Positions 1 to 7,694 of a DNA stretch of 13,928 bases are shown in pieces. This stretch comes from an uncultured Acetobacteraceae bacterium (GTDB taxonomy: Bacteria; Pseudomonadota; Alphaproteobacteria; Acetobacterales; Acetobacteraceae). Position numbers and translations under genes: made by a program. Where the stretch lies: contig CAIMEK010000168.1 in NCBI GenBank assembly GCA_903839965.1, positions 1-13,928 on the forward strand, given 5' to 3'. The first letter of the stretch is position 1. Each line of letters starts with the position of its first letter. Below the pieces are notes generated by a model. The model worked only from the letters and a program-made list of their open reading frames with translations, did no database searches and had not been told where the DNA came from.

Positions 1-926
1 AGGGCTACGCCACGATCGATACGGAGCTGAAGGGCCAGGGGTCGATGGGCGCCTTCATCGGCCGCTACGCCAACCGCATCGGCAAGGGGCAGTTCACGCT
101 CGACGGCAAGGCTTACCAACTGGCGATCAACGACCTCTCCACGCCCCCGGCCCCGCCGCGCCAGAACACGCTGCACGGGGGCCAGAAAGGCTCGCGCTTC
201 GTGGTGTTCGACGCGCGCCAACTCGCGCCCAACTCCGTCGAGATGAGCTACGTGTTCAAGGACGGCGAGGAGAACTTCCCGGGCACGCTGCCGGTGCGGG
301 TGGTCTACACGCTGGCCAACGACAACAGCCTCGACATCGCGTGGGCGGCGGTGGCCGACGACAAGACCACGGTTGCCAACTTCACGCAGCACACGTTCTT
401 CAACCTGTCGGGCGACGGCGGCTCGTCGATCTATGACCACGTGCTGATGCTGAACGCCGACAAGGTGCTGGAAAGCGACGCCACGCTGGTGCCGAACGGC
501 AAGGTCGTTCCGGTGGCCGGCACGGTGCTGGACTTCACCAAGGCCAAGCCGATCGGCAAGGACATCGAAGCGAAGGTGCCGGCCCTGGTCGGGGCGGGCG
601 GTTACGACCATTCCTTCGTCATCAACCCGGGCAAGGGGCTGCTGCTGGCCGGGCGCGTCAGCGAGCCGAAGTCCGGCCGCATCATGGAAGTGTGGACCAC
701 CGAGCCGGGCGTGCAGTTCTATTCCGGCAACTTCCTCGAAGGGCAAGTGCCGCGCGACGTCGGCAAGGGCGGCACGGTCTACAAGTTCCGCAGCGGCTTC
801 AGCCTGGAAGCCTCGCACTATCCGGACAGCGTGAACCATCCGGACTTCCCGACCACCACGTTGACCCCGGGCCAGTGGTACACCGGGCGGATCGTCTATC
901 GCTTCTCCACCGACAAGAAGAAGTGA
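1..926 (+). CDS. galM: Aldose 1-epimerase (mutarotase), 5'-truncated by window edge
   Basis: Interconverts alpha and beta anomers of aldohexoses such as glucose and galactose. The frame is open from base 3 to the TGA at 924-926; no start is visible, and the ATG at 45 lies inside the conserved region, so the true N-terminus is upstream of the window. Seen motifs in family order: GAFIGRYANRI, NTLHGG (substrate-binding His), NFTQHTFFNLSGDG (catalytic His of the TxHTYFNL motif), YDHSFVIN, VQFYSGNFL, and LEASHYPDS, which carries the catalytic-base Glu. All signature blocks of the GalM beta-sandwich fold are present, so the enzyme should be active. About 307 codons are visible, so perhaps 40-70 N-terminal residues are missing, which means a signal peptide cannot be judged. 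The small secreted protein starts 7 bp downstream and probably shares the transcript. Confidence 0.93.
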   Translation, partial: GYATIDTELKGQGSMGAFIGRYANRIGKGQFTLDGKAYQLAINDLSTPPAPPRQNTLHGGQKGSRFVVFDARQLAPNSVEMSYVFKDGEENFPGTLPVRVVYTLANDNSLDIAWAAVADDKTTVANFTQHTFFNLSGDGGSSIYDHVLMLNADKVLESDATLVPNGKVVPVAGTVLDFTKAKPIGKDIEAKVPALVGAGGYDHSFVINPGKGLLLAGRVSEPKSGRIMEVWTTEPGVQFYSGNFLEGQVPRDVGKGGTVYKFRSGFSLEASHYPDSVNHPDFPTTTLTPGQWYTGRIVYRFSTDKKK

Positions 927-933
927 GACAAAC

Positions 934-1416
934 ATGAAGCTGACCAATGCGCTGTTTGCTGCGTTGCTGGCCACCACGGTTGGTTTCACCACGTCGGCGA
1001 AGGCTGATCCCTTCACGGGTAGAGACGGGGACTGTGTCGGAGGGATGTCGATGAAGGGGGCATACCTTAAGGACCAGTGGATTGCTTTCCATGTGAAAAT
1101 CGCGGGCGGCAAAGTGACCGGCGAACGATGGAGAGGATATGAGGCTTGGAGCGATCCTGCCTCGATGGTCCTGCGGGGGGCCCGCGGCGACGAATATCTG
1201 GTGGTGATTCCCGAACCGAAGGAATTCACACCGGTCGCGGGGACCGACGAGATGACGGTCACCACGAAAATGGGGTCGACGTGGACCTTCAAGCTGAACA
1301 GCAACATTTTCCGTACGAGCGGCGATCGCCAGCAGCTTTTCTTCGGCAAGACCGCGTGCGCGGGAAATCTGCAAACGGCGGCGGAGGCGTTCAGATCGCT
1401 CCCTTGGCCAAATTAA
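934..1416 (+). CDS. Small secreted protein of unknown function
   Basis: I do not recognise this 160-residue protein. It has a clear Sec signal peptide: basic MKL start, hydrophobic stretch to about residue 19, and a plausible AxA site at SAKA before DP (residues 21-26), giving a mature protein of about 136 residues. The mature part has two cysteines, one near the start (DCVGG) and one near the end (TACAG), which could form a disulfide across the domain. Alternating polar and hydrophobic segments (HVKIAGGKVTGERW, TWTFKLNSNIF) suggest a mostly beta fold. The gene starts 7 bp after galM and ends just before a strong terminator, so it is the last gene of that unit. Base composition differs from the neighbours: bases 1021-1080 hold 35 G/C of 60, against 47 of 60 at 5041-5100. 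Recent acquisition or relaxed selection would explain this. No catalytic motif is visible. Confidence 0.8.
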   Translation: MKLTNALFAALLATTVGFTTSAKADPFTGRDGDCVGGMSMKGAYLKDQWIAFHVKIAGGKVTGERWRGYEAWSDPASMVLRGARGDEYLVVIPEPKEFTPVAGTDEMTVTTKMGSTWTFKLNSNIFRTSGDRQQLFFGKTACAGNLQTAAEAFRSLPWPN

Positions 1417-1434
1417 ACGTGTAGTGAGACGGCG

Positions 1435-1482
1435 CGTCGTGCCTGTCCTGGTACAAGGAACCGGGGCAGGCACGACGGTTTT
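1435..1482 (+). terminator. Rho-independent terminator of the galM unit
   Basis: The arms 1435-1451 and 1461-1477 form a 17-bp stem with two G-U wobbles in plus-strand RNA and a 9-base loop. The stem is followed by G and four T residues (1479-1482). It lies 18 bases after the stop of the small secreted protein. The T-run is on the plus side only, so it mainly stops plus-strand transcription before it meets the convergent FAD oxidoreductase gene. Confidence 0.85.
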
Positions 1483-1505
1483 CGTGCGGCGGCAAAGTCG
1501 TGGAT

Positions 1506-1523
1506 GACCGGACCTGTCCGGCC
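1506..1523. other. Short hairpin between convergent genes
   Basis: CCGGA at 1508-1512 pairs with TCCGG at 1517-1521 around a CCTG loop. It lies about 20 bases past the stop of the minus-strand FAD oxidoreductase gene. There is no good T-run on the minus side (only CTTTG some bases further on), so a terminator role for the minus-strand operon is possible but weakly supported. Confidence 0.3.
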
Positions 1524-1542
1524 ATGACGAATCGCCGGTGAC

Positions 1543-2976
1543 CTATTTCCAGGCGCCCAGGCGCCGCCAATGGTCCTTCATGCTGGTCAGTTCGTCGTCG
1601 TAATACTGCCGGATGGTCCGCCCGCTCGGCAGTTGCACGGCTTCCAGCTCGCGCACGCGCTCCGGCGTGAACATGGCGCCCTGTTTGAAAAGTTGGCCAC
1701 GCAGGGCCTGCACATCGAGGTTGCGCGGCGACACGGCGGCCTCGACCGCCAGCGCCGCGGCGGTGCCGGCGGCCTCGCCGGTGGTCCACATGCTCGGGAT
1801 ATCCTTCAGGTTGTTGAAGGAACCGAGCTGCGAGCCCATCGAGGTCGATCCCGGAATGACCGAAATGCAGTTGCCTGCCACCAGCAGCCCTTCGGTGGCC
1901 TGCGGCACCAGGCAGCCATAGGGGATGCCGTTGACCGGCACGCCGCCTTTCATGTTGAAGGCGACCTCGTCGGGGAAGCTGCGCCGCTCCAGGATGTCGG
2001 CACCCGTGAGGGTGGAAACGCCGATGACGTGGCGGGTGTCGCGCACGCCGATCGACACGCTCGAAGCCTCGATCTTGGCTTTCTTAAAGCCGGGGATGTG
2101 CTTGCGCAGGAAGGCCAGCTCGGACATCAGCTGTTCGCGGGCCTCGCCCTCGGCGCGGGTGAGGTCGGCGACGTCGGTGCCGTCCACGCCCTCGACGGTG
2201 CCGCCCCACAGCAGCGCCTCGTCGTCGTACACCAGGTGGCTCAGTTCCGGCCGCGGGTGGCCCCAGTAGTTGGTCATCGCGCGGGCGCGGGGCTTGTAGT
2301 AGGGCAGCTCGCCGCGCTCGATGGCGGCGGCGATCGCGCGGTCCAGGCCCGGATCGGTAGTGGAATATTCCGAAATGCTGGGCCAGTGCACATGGCTCAG
2401 CCGCACCAGCATGGTCATGGCGAACAGGATGCCCTGCTCGGTCTGGCCCTTGCGGAAGGCGGCGCCGGCGGAGGCCGCCACGTCGGCGTCGGCGGTGGCG
2501 TCGATGACGAGCTGGCCTTCGACAATTTGCTGGCCGGACTTGTTGGCGACGACGATGCCGCGCACGGTGTCGCGCTCGGCCAGCGCGCCGGTGATGAAGG
2601 AATGCAGCAGCAGCCGCACGCCGGCCGCGCGCACCATGCGGTGCAGCACCAGCTTGGCCGCCTCGGCGTCGTAGACCACGTTCATCGTGGAATATTCGGA
2701 ACGGTAGTGGAAGATCGGGTAGTTCGGGGGATCGTCCGGGCAGCGCCGGGCGTCGCCGGTGGCTTCCAGCGCCGCCATGATCTCGCGGCCGATGCCGGCG
2801 GTCGGCGGACTGTTGAGCACCACCATGTTGCCGCCGGTGAACATGCCGCCGAGGAAGCCGAAGCGGTCCACCAGGACGGTGTCGCAGCCCAGCCGTGCCG
2901 CCGCGATGGCGGCCGCGCAGCCGGCCACGCCGCCACCGGCGACGACCACCTGCGCGTTGATGTGTCCCATTCGCAT
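1543..2976 (-). CDS. FAD-dependent oxidoreductase (FAD_oxidored family)
   Basis: Flavin oxidoreductase of 477 residues, probably cytoplasmic, substrate unknown. An N-terminal Rossmann fold is clear: beta-strand QVVVAGGGVAG (GxGxxG at about 14-19), then VLVDRFGFLGG, with the acidic residue that should bind the ribose of the adenosine. Further family blocks are VIDATADADVAA in the middle and, near the C-terminus, IPYGCLVP, LLVAGNCIS and GEAAGTAAALAV. These match the large FAD-dependent group (PF12831) that has no agreed substrate. The start at 2976 is chosen because AAGGAA (bases 2982-2987, minus strand) lies 5 bases upstream; the Met two codons later is too far from it. The open frame continues far upstream, but that part overlaps the hydroxy-acid oxidase in another frame and is not coding. 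The gene is second in a two-gene unit, 47 bp after the oxidase, and may act on the same or a related substrate. Confidence 0.87.
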   Translation of the reverse strand: MRMGHINAQVVVAGGGVAGCAAAIAAARLGCDTVLVDRFGFLGGMFTGGNMVVLNSPPTAGIGREIMAALEATGDARRCPDDPPNYPIFHYRSEYSTMNVVYDAEAAKLVLHRMVRAAGVRLLLHSFITGALAERDTVRGIVVANKSGQQIVEGQLVIDATADADVAASAGAAFRKGQTEQGILFAMTMLVRLSHVHWPSISEYSTTDPGLDRAIAAAIERGELPYYKPRARAMTNYWGHPRPELSHLVYDDEALLWGGTVEGVDGTDVADLTRAEGEAREQLMSELAFLRKHIPGFKKAKIEASSVSIGVRDTRHVIGVSTLTGADILERRSFPDEVAFNMKGGVPVNGIPYGCLVPQATEGLLVAGNCISVIPGSTSMGSQLGSFNNLKDIPSMWTTGEAAGTAAALAVEAAVSPRNLDVQALRGQLFKQGAMFTPERVRELEAVQLPSGRTIRQYYDDELTSMKDHWRRLGAWK

Positions 2977-3023
2977 CGAAGTTCCTTCGTGACGCAAACG
3001 ATGAAAGACGAGGATTTGAGAAT

Positions 3024-4112
3024 TTACGGAGCGTCGAGGTGCAGCAGCGGAAATGCGCTGAGCACGCTTGGAAGGTTCGGCGAGGGCGCGGCGCAGACAT
3101 GGCCGCGGTTGAGCTGGGCGAAGCCGGTGACACCGAGCAGGCCGAGGCTCTGGTGCACCTCGTTCTCGAGGATTTCCAGCATGCGCAGCACGCCGGCCTC
3201 GCCGGCCGCCGCCAGCGCGTAGCAATACAGCCGCCCCACCAGCACCAGGTCGGCGCCGAGCGCGATGGCCTTGATGATGTCGGTGCCGCGCGAGAAGCCG
3301 CTGTCGATATAGACCTTGGCCCGCCCGGCCACCGCACCGACGACCTCCGGCAGGATGTCGATGGCGCCGCGCCCGTGGTCGAGCTGCCGCCCGCCGTGGT
3401 TGGACACGTAGACGACGTCCACGCCCAGGCCCACGGCGCGCTCGGCGTCCTCGGCGGTGGCGATGCCCTTGAGGATGAGGGGCAGGCGGTGCTTTGCCTT
3501 GAAGCGCTCGACATGGCCCCAGTTCAACGCCGCCTGGTAGCGCGGCCAGGGGGCGTAGATGGATTTCCACTTGCGGTAGCGCTGCAGGATGTCGCGTTCG
3601 CGGCGCGAGGTCAGCGGGGTGTCGACGGTGAGGCAGAACGCGTCGTAGCCGGCATCGGCGGCCTGGCGGACGGTTGCGTCGAGCGCGCTGTCGTCGTCGC
3701 CGCGCAGATAGAACGGGTAGACTTTCGGCCCGCCGCGCGCGCGGGCGATGGGTTCCAGGCCGGGGCCGGTGGTGGCACTCTCGTAGGTCGGCACGCCGAA
3801 GCTCCCGGCCGCGGCGGCCGCCGCCGCGCCGCCGGCGGGGTCGAGATATTCCAGCGAGCCCACCGGGGCCAGCGCGACCGGCAGGCGGATGGGCTTGCCG
3901 AGGAAGCTCCAGGAACAGTCGATTTCCGATACGTCGACCAGCACGCGCGGGCGCAGCGCGAGGCTGTCGAGCGCGAGGCGGTTGCGTTTGACGGCGGTTT
4001 CGGTCTCGGAGCCGCCGACCAGGAAGTTCCAGACATTCCGGTTGAGGTTGATGTGGGCTTTGCTGATGAACTCATGCAGGACCTGGTAGTCGGCATTTGG
4101 CGCGTTGCTCAT
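3024..4112 (-). CDS. FMN-dependent alpha-hydroxy-acid oxidase/dehydrogenase-like protein
   Basis: A TIM-barrel flavoenzyme of the glycolate oxidase/lactate dehydrogenase family, which oxidises 2-hydroxy acids to 2-oxo acids. It has 362 residues, normal for the family. Seen: LTVDTP (161-166), the RRERDI loop, Lys215 in ILKGI, and the catalytic His239 and Arg242 in VSNHGGRQLD. The final barrel block IALGADLVLVGR is also present. Compared with spinach glycolate oxidase, the substrate Tyr24 aligns with Phe30 (WNFLVGG), the QLY motif reads PFY (133-135), and the phosphate loop DGGVRRGTD reads DSGFSRGTD (270-278). Activity may therefore be altered. The start at 4112 follows AGAGGG (bases 4122-4127, minus strand) with 9-base spacing; frame-open sequence further upstream has no family similarity. 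It is the first gene of the minus-strand unit and is transcribed divergently from pdeM. Confidence 0.9.
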   Translation of the reverse strand: MSNAPNADYQVLHEFISKAHINLNRNVWNFLVGGSETETAVKRNRLALDSLALRPRVLVDVSEIDCSWSFLGKPIRLPVALAPVGSLEYLDPAGGAAAAAAAGSFGVPTYESATTGPGLEPIARARGGPKVYPFYLRGDDDSALDATVRQAADAGYDAFCLTVDTPLTSRRERDILQRYRKWKSIYAPWPRYQAALNWGHVERFKAKHRLPLILKGIATAEDAERAVGLGVDVVYVSNHGGRQLDHGRGAIDILPEVVGAVAGRAKVYIDSGFSRGTDIIKAIALGADLVLVGRLYCYALAAAGEAGVLRMLEILENEVHQSLGLLGVTGFAQLNRGHVCAAPSPNLPSVLSAFPLLHLDAP

Positions 4113-4297
4113 GGCGGAACACCCTCTCCCGATGGCAGGACGACAGCATTGCCGATATGGGCTCGGATGAAAATGCGGAACGTGATTCGCGCCCCGGTTT
4201 CCGGGCGCGGCCCTGTTGCGTTGTGGCATCGGTTGCATCGCGGCCCCGCGGGCGGCTACGCAGGCGGCATGCCGATTGACCGCGCGACCCCGGCCCG
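4113..4297. promoter_or_regulatory. Divergent intergenic region (oxidase operon / pdeM run)
   Basis: These 185 bases separate the minus-strand oxidase unit from the plus-strand pdeM-phrB-cfa run, so promoters for both are expected here. I see no convincing -35/-10 pair on either strand. A GC hairpin with one bulged base lies at 4188-4209 (arms 4188-4197 and 4201-4209, TTT loop) without a T-run. The oxidase ribosome-binding site lies at 4122-4127. pdeM has no clear one: the bases before its start are CG-rich. Confidence 0.5.
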
Positions 4298-4987
4298 ATG
4301 ATGCTCGCGCCACTGCACCTTGCCGGCGAGCGGCTGTTGCTGGACCCGGCCGGCGCGCTGGTGTGGCCGGCGCAGCGGCTGCTGGCGGTGGCGGACCTGC
4401 ACTTCGAGAAAGGCTCGGCCGCGGCGGCGCGCGGTTCGCTGCTGCCGCCCTGGGACACCAGGGCGACGCTCGACCGGTTGGCCGCGCTGCTGCGCCGCCA
4501 CGCGCCGCGCACGGTGGTGGCGCTGGGCGATTCGTTCCACGACGCGGACGGCTCGGCGCGCATGCTGCCGGCGGACGCGGCCCGGCTGGCGGCGATGGCG
4601 GGCTCGGCGGCGTTCGTCTGGGTGCTGGGTAACCACGACCCGACCCCGCCGGAAGGCATCGGCGGGGTGGCGGTGGCGGCGTGGCGGGCCGGACCGCTGG
4701 TGTTCCGCCATGCGGCGGAGGCGGGCGCGGCGGGCGAGATTTCGGGACATTTCCATCCCAAGGCGACGCTGGCCGTGCGCGGGGCGGTGGTGTCGCGGGC
4801 CTGCTTCGTGGCCGATGCGCGGCGGCTGCTGATGCCGGCGCTGGGGGCCTACGCCGGCGGGCTGGACGTGCGCGACCGGGCGATCGCGGCGCTGTTCCCG
4901 CGCGGCGGGCGGGTGTTCCTGCTCGGCGGCGAGCGGTTGTTCAGCTTCGCCTATGGCGCCGCGCGGGCGGGCGGCGGCGGCGCATGA
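4298..4987 (+). CDS. pdeM: PdeM-type metallophosphatase/endonuclease (ligase-associated DNA damage response)
   Basis: A 229-residue calcineurin-like metallophosphoesterase of the PdeM group, predicted to act on nucleic acid in DNA repair. The whole metal-site series is present: DLH (33-35), GDSFHD (77-82), GNHDP (111-115) and GEISGHFHP (146-154). The PdeM-specific blocks LLPPWDT, FRHA and ALGAYAGGLDV are also there. In many bacteria pdeM sits beside genes for an ATP-dependent DNA ligase, an Lhr-like helicase and an exonuclease. None of these is in this window; instead the photolyase gene overlaps it by 4 bp (ATGA), so translation is probably coupled. The start is one of two adjacent ATGs (4298, 4301) and no good ribosome-binding site distinguishes them. 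The C-terminal tail is rich in Ala and Gly. Confidence 0.9.
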   Translation: MMLAPLHLAGERLLLDPAGALVWPAQRLLAVADLHFEKGSAAAARGSLLPPWDTRATLDRLAALLRRHAPRTVVALGDSFHDADGSARMLPADAARLAAMAGSAAFVWVLGNHDPTPPEGIGGVAVAAWRAGPLVFRHAAEAGAAGEISGHFHPKATLAVRGAVVSRACFVADARRLLMPALGAYAGGLDVRDRAIAALFPRGGRVFLLGGERLFSFAYGAARAGGGGA

Positions 4988-6393
4988 GCGACGCTCCCGT
5001 CCTGCTGTGGCTGCGCCGCGAGTTGCGGCTGGCCGACAACCCCGCCCTGGGTGCGGCCCTGGACAGCGGCCGGCCGGTGCTGGCGGTGTTCGTGCTGGAC
5101 GAGGTGTCGCCGGGCGCCTGGGCGCCGGGCGCCGCCGCCCGTTGGTGGCTGCACCACAGCCTGGCGAGCCTTGCCGCGGACCTCGCGCGCGCCGGCGCAC
5201 CGCTGGTGCTGCGGCGCGGCCGGATCGCGCAGGTGCTGCCCGAACTGGTGCGCGAGACCGGCGCGGTGGCGATCCATGGCGGGCAGGCCGTCGAGCCGTG
5301 GGCCCGCGAAGCGACGGCGACGATGGCGCGGGCCGCCGGGGTGCCGGTGACGCTGCATCGCACCGCCACGCTGTTCGACCCGGCCGCTATCCGCACCGGC
5401 GCCGGCGGTGGCTACGGCATCTACACCCCGTTCGCCCGCGCCTGCCGCGCGCATGGCGTGCCGCCGCCACTGGGCAGGCCGAGGCACATCCCCGGCGCCG
5501 CTGCGCCCGGCTCGGACGCTCTGGAGAGGTGGGAGTTGCTGCCGACCCGGCCGGACTGGGCGGGCGGATTGCGCGCCGCCTGGACGCCCGGGGAGGCCGG
5601 CGCCCAGGCGCGGCGGCGGCGGTTCATCGGCGGCGCGCTGGCCCACTATGCCACGGGCCGCGACCGGCCCGACACCGATGGCACCTCGATGCTGTCGCCG
5701 CATCTCGCGTTCGGGGAAATTTCTGCCCGCCAACTCTGGCATGATGCGGGCGCCGGCGCGGCGCGCTGGCGGGACGAGCTGCTGTGGCGAGAGTTCTGCG
5801 CCCACCTGCTGTGGCACCATCCGACGCTGCCGGAAGCGCCGCTGCGGCCCGCCTTCGCCGCCATGCCGTGGCGCGACGATGCGCCGGACCTGCGGGCCTG
5901 GCGGGGCGGGCGCACCGGGCTGCCGATCGTCGATGCCGGCATGCGCCAGCTCCGGGAATGCGGCTGGATGCACAACCGGGTGCGCATGCTCGCGGCGAGC
6001 CTGCTGGTGAAGCATCTGCTGCTGCCCTGGCAGGCCGGGCAACGCTGGTTCTGGGATGCGCTGGCGGATGCCGACCTCGCCAGCAATGCCGCCTCCTGGC
6101 AATGGGTGGCGGGCTGCGGGGCCGACGCCGCGCCGTACTTCCGCATCTTCAACCCGGTGCTGCAGGGACGGAAATTCGACCCGGACGGCGCCTATGTGCG
6201 CCGTTTCGTGCCCGAGCTGGCCGGGCTGTCCGCGCGCTGGATCCACGCGCCCTGGGAGGCGCCCCCCGAGGTGCTGGCTGAGGCCGGCGTGCGGCTCGGC
6301 GGGAGCTATCCGACGCCGATCGTCGACCTCGCCGCCGGCCGCGCCCGCGCCTTGCGGGCCTTTGCCGAACACGTGCGGGGAAGGCCCACGTGA
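4984..6393 (+). CDS. phrB: Deoxyribodipyrimidine photolyase (class I CPD photolyase)
   Basis: Uses blue light and reduced FAD to split cyclobutane pyrimidine dimers in DNA. The protein has 469 residues, the usual length. The N-terminal Rossmann-like antenna domain starts at VLLWLRRELRLADNPAL. The C-terminal helical FAD domain contains MLSPHLAFGEIS, LLWREF and TGLPIVDAGMRQL. It also has GWMHNRVRM, DADLASNAASWQW and APYFRIFNP. By alignment to the E. coli enzyme from memory, the tryptophan electron chain (Trp306, Trp359, Trp382), the FAD-contacting Asn378 and the dimer-binding Glu274, Asn341 and Met345 are all kept. This favours a CPD photolyase over a cryptochrome or (6-4) enzyme. The antenna cofactor cannot be told. 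The start ATG overlaps the pdeM stop; the frame stays open further upstream, but that sequence is antenna-unrelated and lies within pdeM. Confidence 0.94.
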   Translation: MSDAPVLLWLRRELRLADNPALGAALDSGRPVLAVFVLDEVSPGAWAPGAAARWWLHHSLASLAADLARAGAPLVLRRGRIAQVLPELVRETGAVAIHGGQAVEPWAREATATMARAAGVPVTLHRTATLFDPAAIRTGAGGGYGIYTPFARACRAHGVPPPLGRPRHIPGAAAPGSDALERWELLPTRPDWAGGLRAAWTPGEAGAQARRRRFIGGALAHYATGRDRPDTDGTSMLSPHLAFGEISARQLWHDAGAGAARWRDELLWREFCAHLLWHHPTLPEAPLRPAFAAMPWRDDAPDLRAWRGGRTGLPIVDAGMRQLRECGWMHNRVRMLAASLLVKHLLLPWQAGQRWFWDALADADLASNAASWQWVAGCGADAAPYFRIFNPVLQGRKFDPDGAYVRRFVPELAGLSARWIHAPWEAPPEVLAEAGVRLGGSYPTPIVDLAAGRARALRAFAEHVRGRPT

Positions 6394-6452
6394 TGCCGCC
6401 GCCTTCCTGTTCACGCCGCGGGTTTCGGAGTAATCGTTGCAATCCCACGACC

Positions 6453-6458
6453 GGAGGT
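6453..6458 (+). promoter_or_regulatory. Ribosome-binding site fixing the start of the CFA synthase
   Basis: GGAGGT ends 9 bases before the ATG at 6468. The frame is open 26 codons further upstream to an ATG at 6390 that overlaps the phrB stop, but the translated extension is Ser/Arg/Pro-rich and unlike the family. The internal start at 6468 is therefore preferred. Confidence 0.75.
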
Positions 6459-6467
6459 ACCCGCCTC

Positions 6468-7679
6468 ATGTCCACGACTGCGCCGGCCGACCGGCGACTG
6501 CGCCTGATGCTGCAGGTGGCGCGAATGATCCACCGCGGCAGGCTGACCATCGTGCTGCCCGACGGCGCGCGGCACGTGTTCGACACCGGTACCGGACCGG
6601 AAGCGACGTTCATCGTGAAGGATGCCCGCGCGGTGCGCTGGCTGCTGACCGGCGGCAGCCTGGGACTGGCCGAGGCCTACCTGGAAGGGCTGTGGGACAC
6701 GCCCGACCTGCGCGCGGTGATGCTGATGGCCGCGGAGAACGAGGCCGAGTGGGAGAAGCTGCTGGGCGGCCGGCCATGGATGCGCGCGCTGGCGCGGCTG
6801 CAGCACCTGCTGCGGCCGAATTCGCGGCGCGGGGCGAAACGCAACATCGTCGAGCACTACGATATCGGCAACGAGTTCTATGCCGGCTGGCTCGATCCGA
6901 CGATGACCTATTCCTCGGCGCTGTTCAGCGGCGAGAACGACACGCTGGAGGCGGCGCAACTGCGCAAGGTGCACCGGATGTGCCAGGCGCTGGAACTGCA
7001 GCCCGGCATGAACGTGCTGGAAATCGGTTGCGGCTGGGGCGGCTTCGCCGAGGTGGCGGCGCGCGACTACGGCGCGCGGGTGACCGGCATCACGCTGTCG
7101 CCGGCGCAACTGGCCTACGGCTGCGCGCGCATGGCGGCGGCGGGACTGGCCGGGCAGGTCGAGCTGCTGCTGCAGGATTATCGCGACGTGCGCGGCACCT
7201 TCGAGCGCATCGCCAGCATCGAGATGTTCGAGGCGGTGGGCGAGAAATACTGGCCGGCCTTTTTCACCACGGTGCGCGAGCGGCTGGCGCCAGGGGGGCG
7301 GGCCGGGCTGCAGGTGATCACCATCGCCGACCGGTTGTTTTCGACCTACCAGCGCAGCGCCGACTTCATCCAGCGCCACGTGTTCCCCGGCGGCATGCTG
7401 CCCAGCCCGGCACGGCTGCAGCAGGAAGCCAGGCGCGCCGGGCTGGCATGGTCGGCCGAACTGTGGTTCGGGCGCGACTACGCCGAGACGCTGGCGCGCT
7501 GGCAGGGGCGGTTCCAGGCGGCGTGGCCGCGCGTCGCCGGGGCGGTGCGGCTGCAGGCGCGGCCGGCCGATGACCGATTCAAGCGGTTGTGGGAATACTA
7601 CCTGGCGTATTGCGAAACCGGGTTCCGCGCGGGCTGGACGGATGTCGGGCAGATCGTGCTCGTGCGTCCGGCGGCCTGA
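6468..7679 (+). CDS. cfa: Cyclopropane-fatty-acyl-phospholipid synthase (SAM-dependent)
   Basis: Adds a methylene bridge from S-adenosylmethionine to double bonds of membrane phospholipid acyl chains, making membranes more resistant to acid and oxidative stress. The protein has 403 residues. The first 110 or so form the N-terminal lipid-side domain. The methyltransferase domain then has EHYDIGNEFY (129-138), PTMTYSSALF, the SAM motif I LEIGCGWGG (184-192), IEMFEAVGEKYW and the C-terminal block YYLAYCETGFRAGW. All key blocks of the CFA family are intact. The gene lies 74 bp after phrB on the same strand, with its own strong ribosome-binding site. Related genes that modify unsaturated fatty acids differently (for example 10-methyl synthases) share this fold, so the exact product is less certain than the family. 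Pairing with a photolyase recalls the singlet-oxygen RpoE regulon of Rhodobacter, which includes both gene types. Confidence 0.92.
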   Translation: MSTTAPADRRLRLMLQVARMIHRGRLTIVLPDGARHVFDTGTGPEATFIVKDARAVRWLLTGGSLGLAEAYLEGLWDTPDLRAVMLMAAENEAEWEKLLGGRPWMRALARLQHLLRPNSRRGAKRNIVEHYDIGNEFYAGWLDPTMTYSSALFSGENDTLEAAQLRKVHRMCQALELQPGMNVLEIGCGWGGFAEVAARDYGARVTGITLSPAQLAYGCARMAAAGLAGQVELLLQDYRDVRGTFERIASIEMFEAVGEKYWPAFFTTVRERLAPGGRAGLQVITIADRLFSTYQRSADFIQRHVFPGGMLPSPARLQQEARRAGLAWSAELWFGRDYAETLARWQGRFQAAWPRVAGAVRLQARPADDRFKRLWEYYLAYCETGFRAGWTDVGQIVLVRPAA

Positions 7680-7694
7680 TCCGGCCGCCGGCGC

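Noticed and set aside
1570..3222. Long open plus-strand frame (550 codons)
   Set aside because: It lies opposite the FAD oxidoreductase and hydroxy-acid oxidase genes. Its composition is typical of antisense frames in high-G+C DNA and it has no recognisable domain.
4177..4222. GGAAC ... CGTT resembling an alphaproteobacterial general stress (EcfG) promoter upstream of pdeM
   Set aside because: The spacing between GGAAC (4177-4181) and the nearest CGTT (4219-4222) is 37 bases, far from the required 16-19. The closer CGGTTT does not match either.
4681..4983. Possible pdeM-photolyase fusion, because the photolyase frame stays open upstream
   Set aside because: The pdeM product is complete in its own frame up to 4987, and the upstream part of the photolyase frame is Gly/Arg-rich shadow sequence. 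ATGA overlap of two genes explains it.
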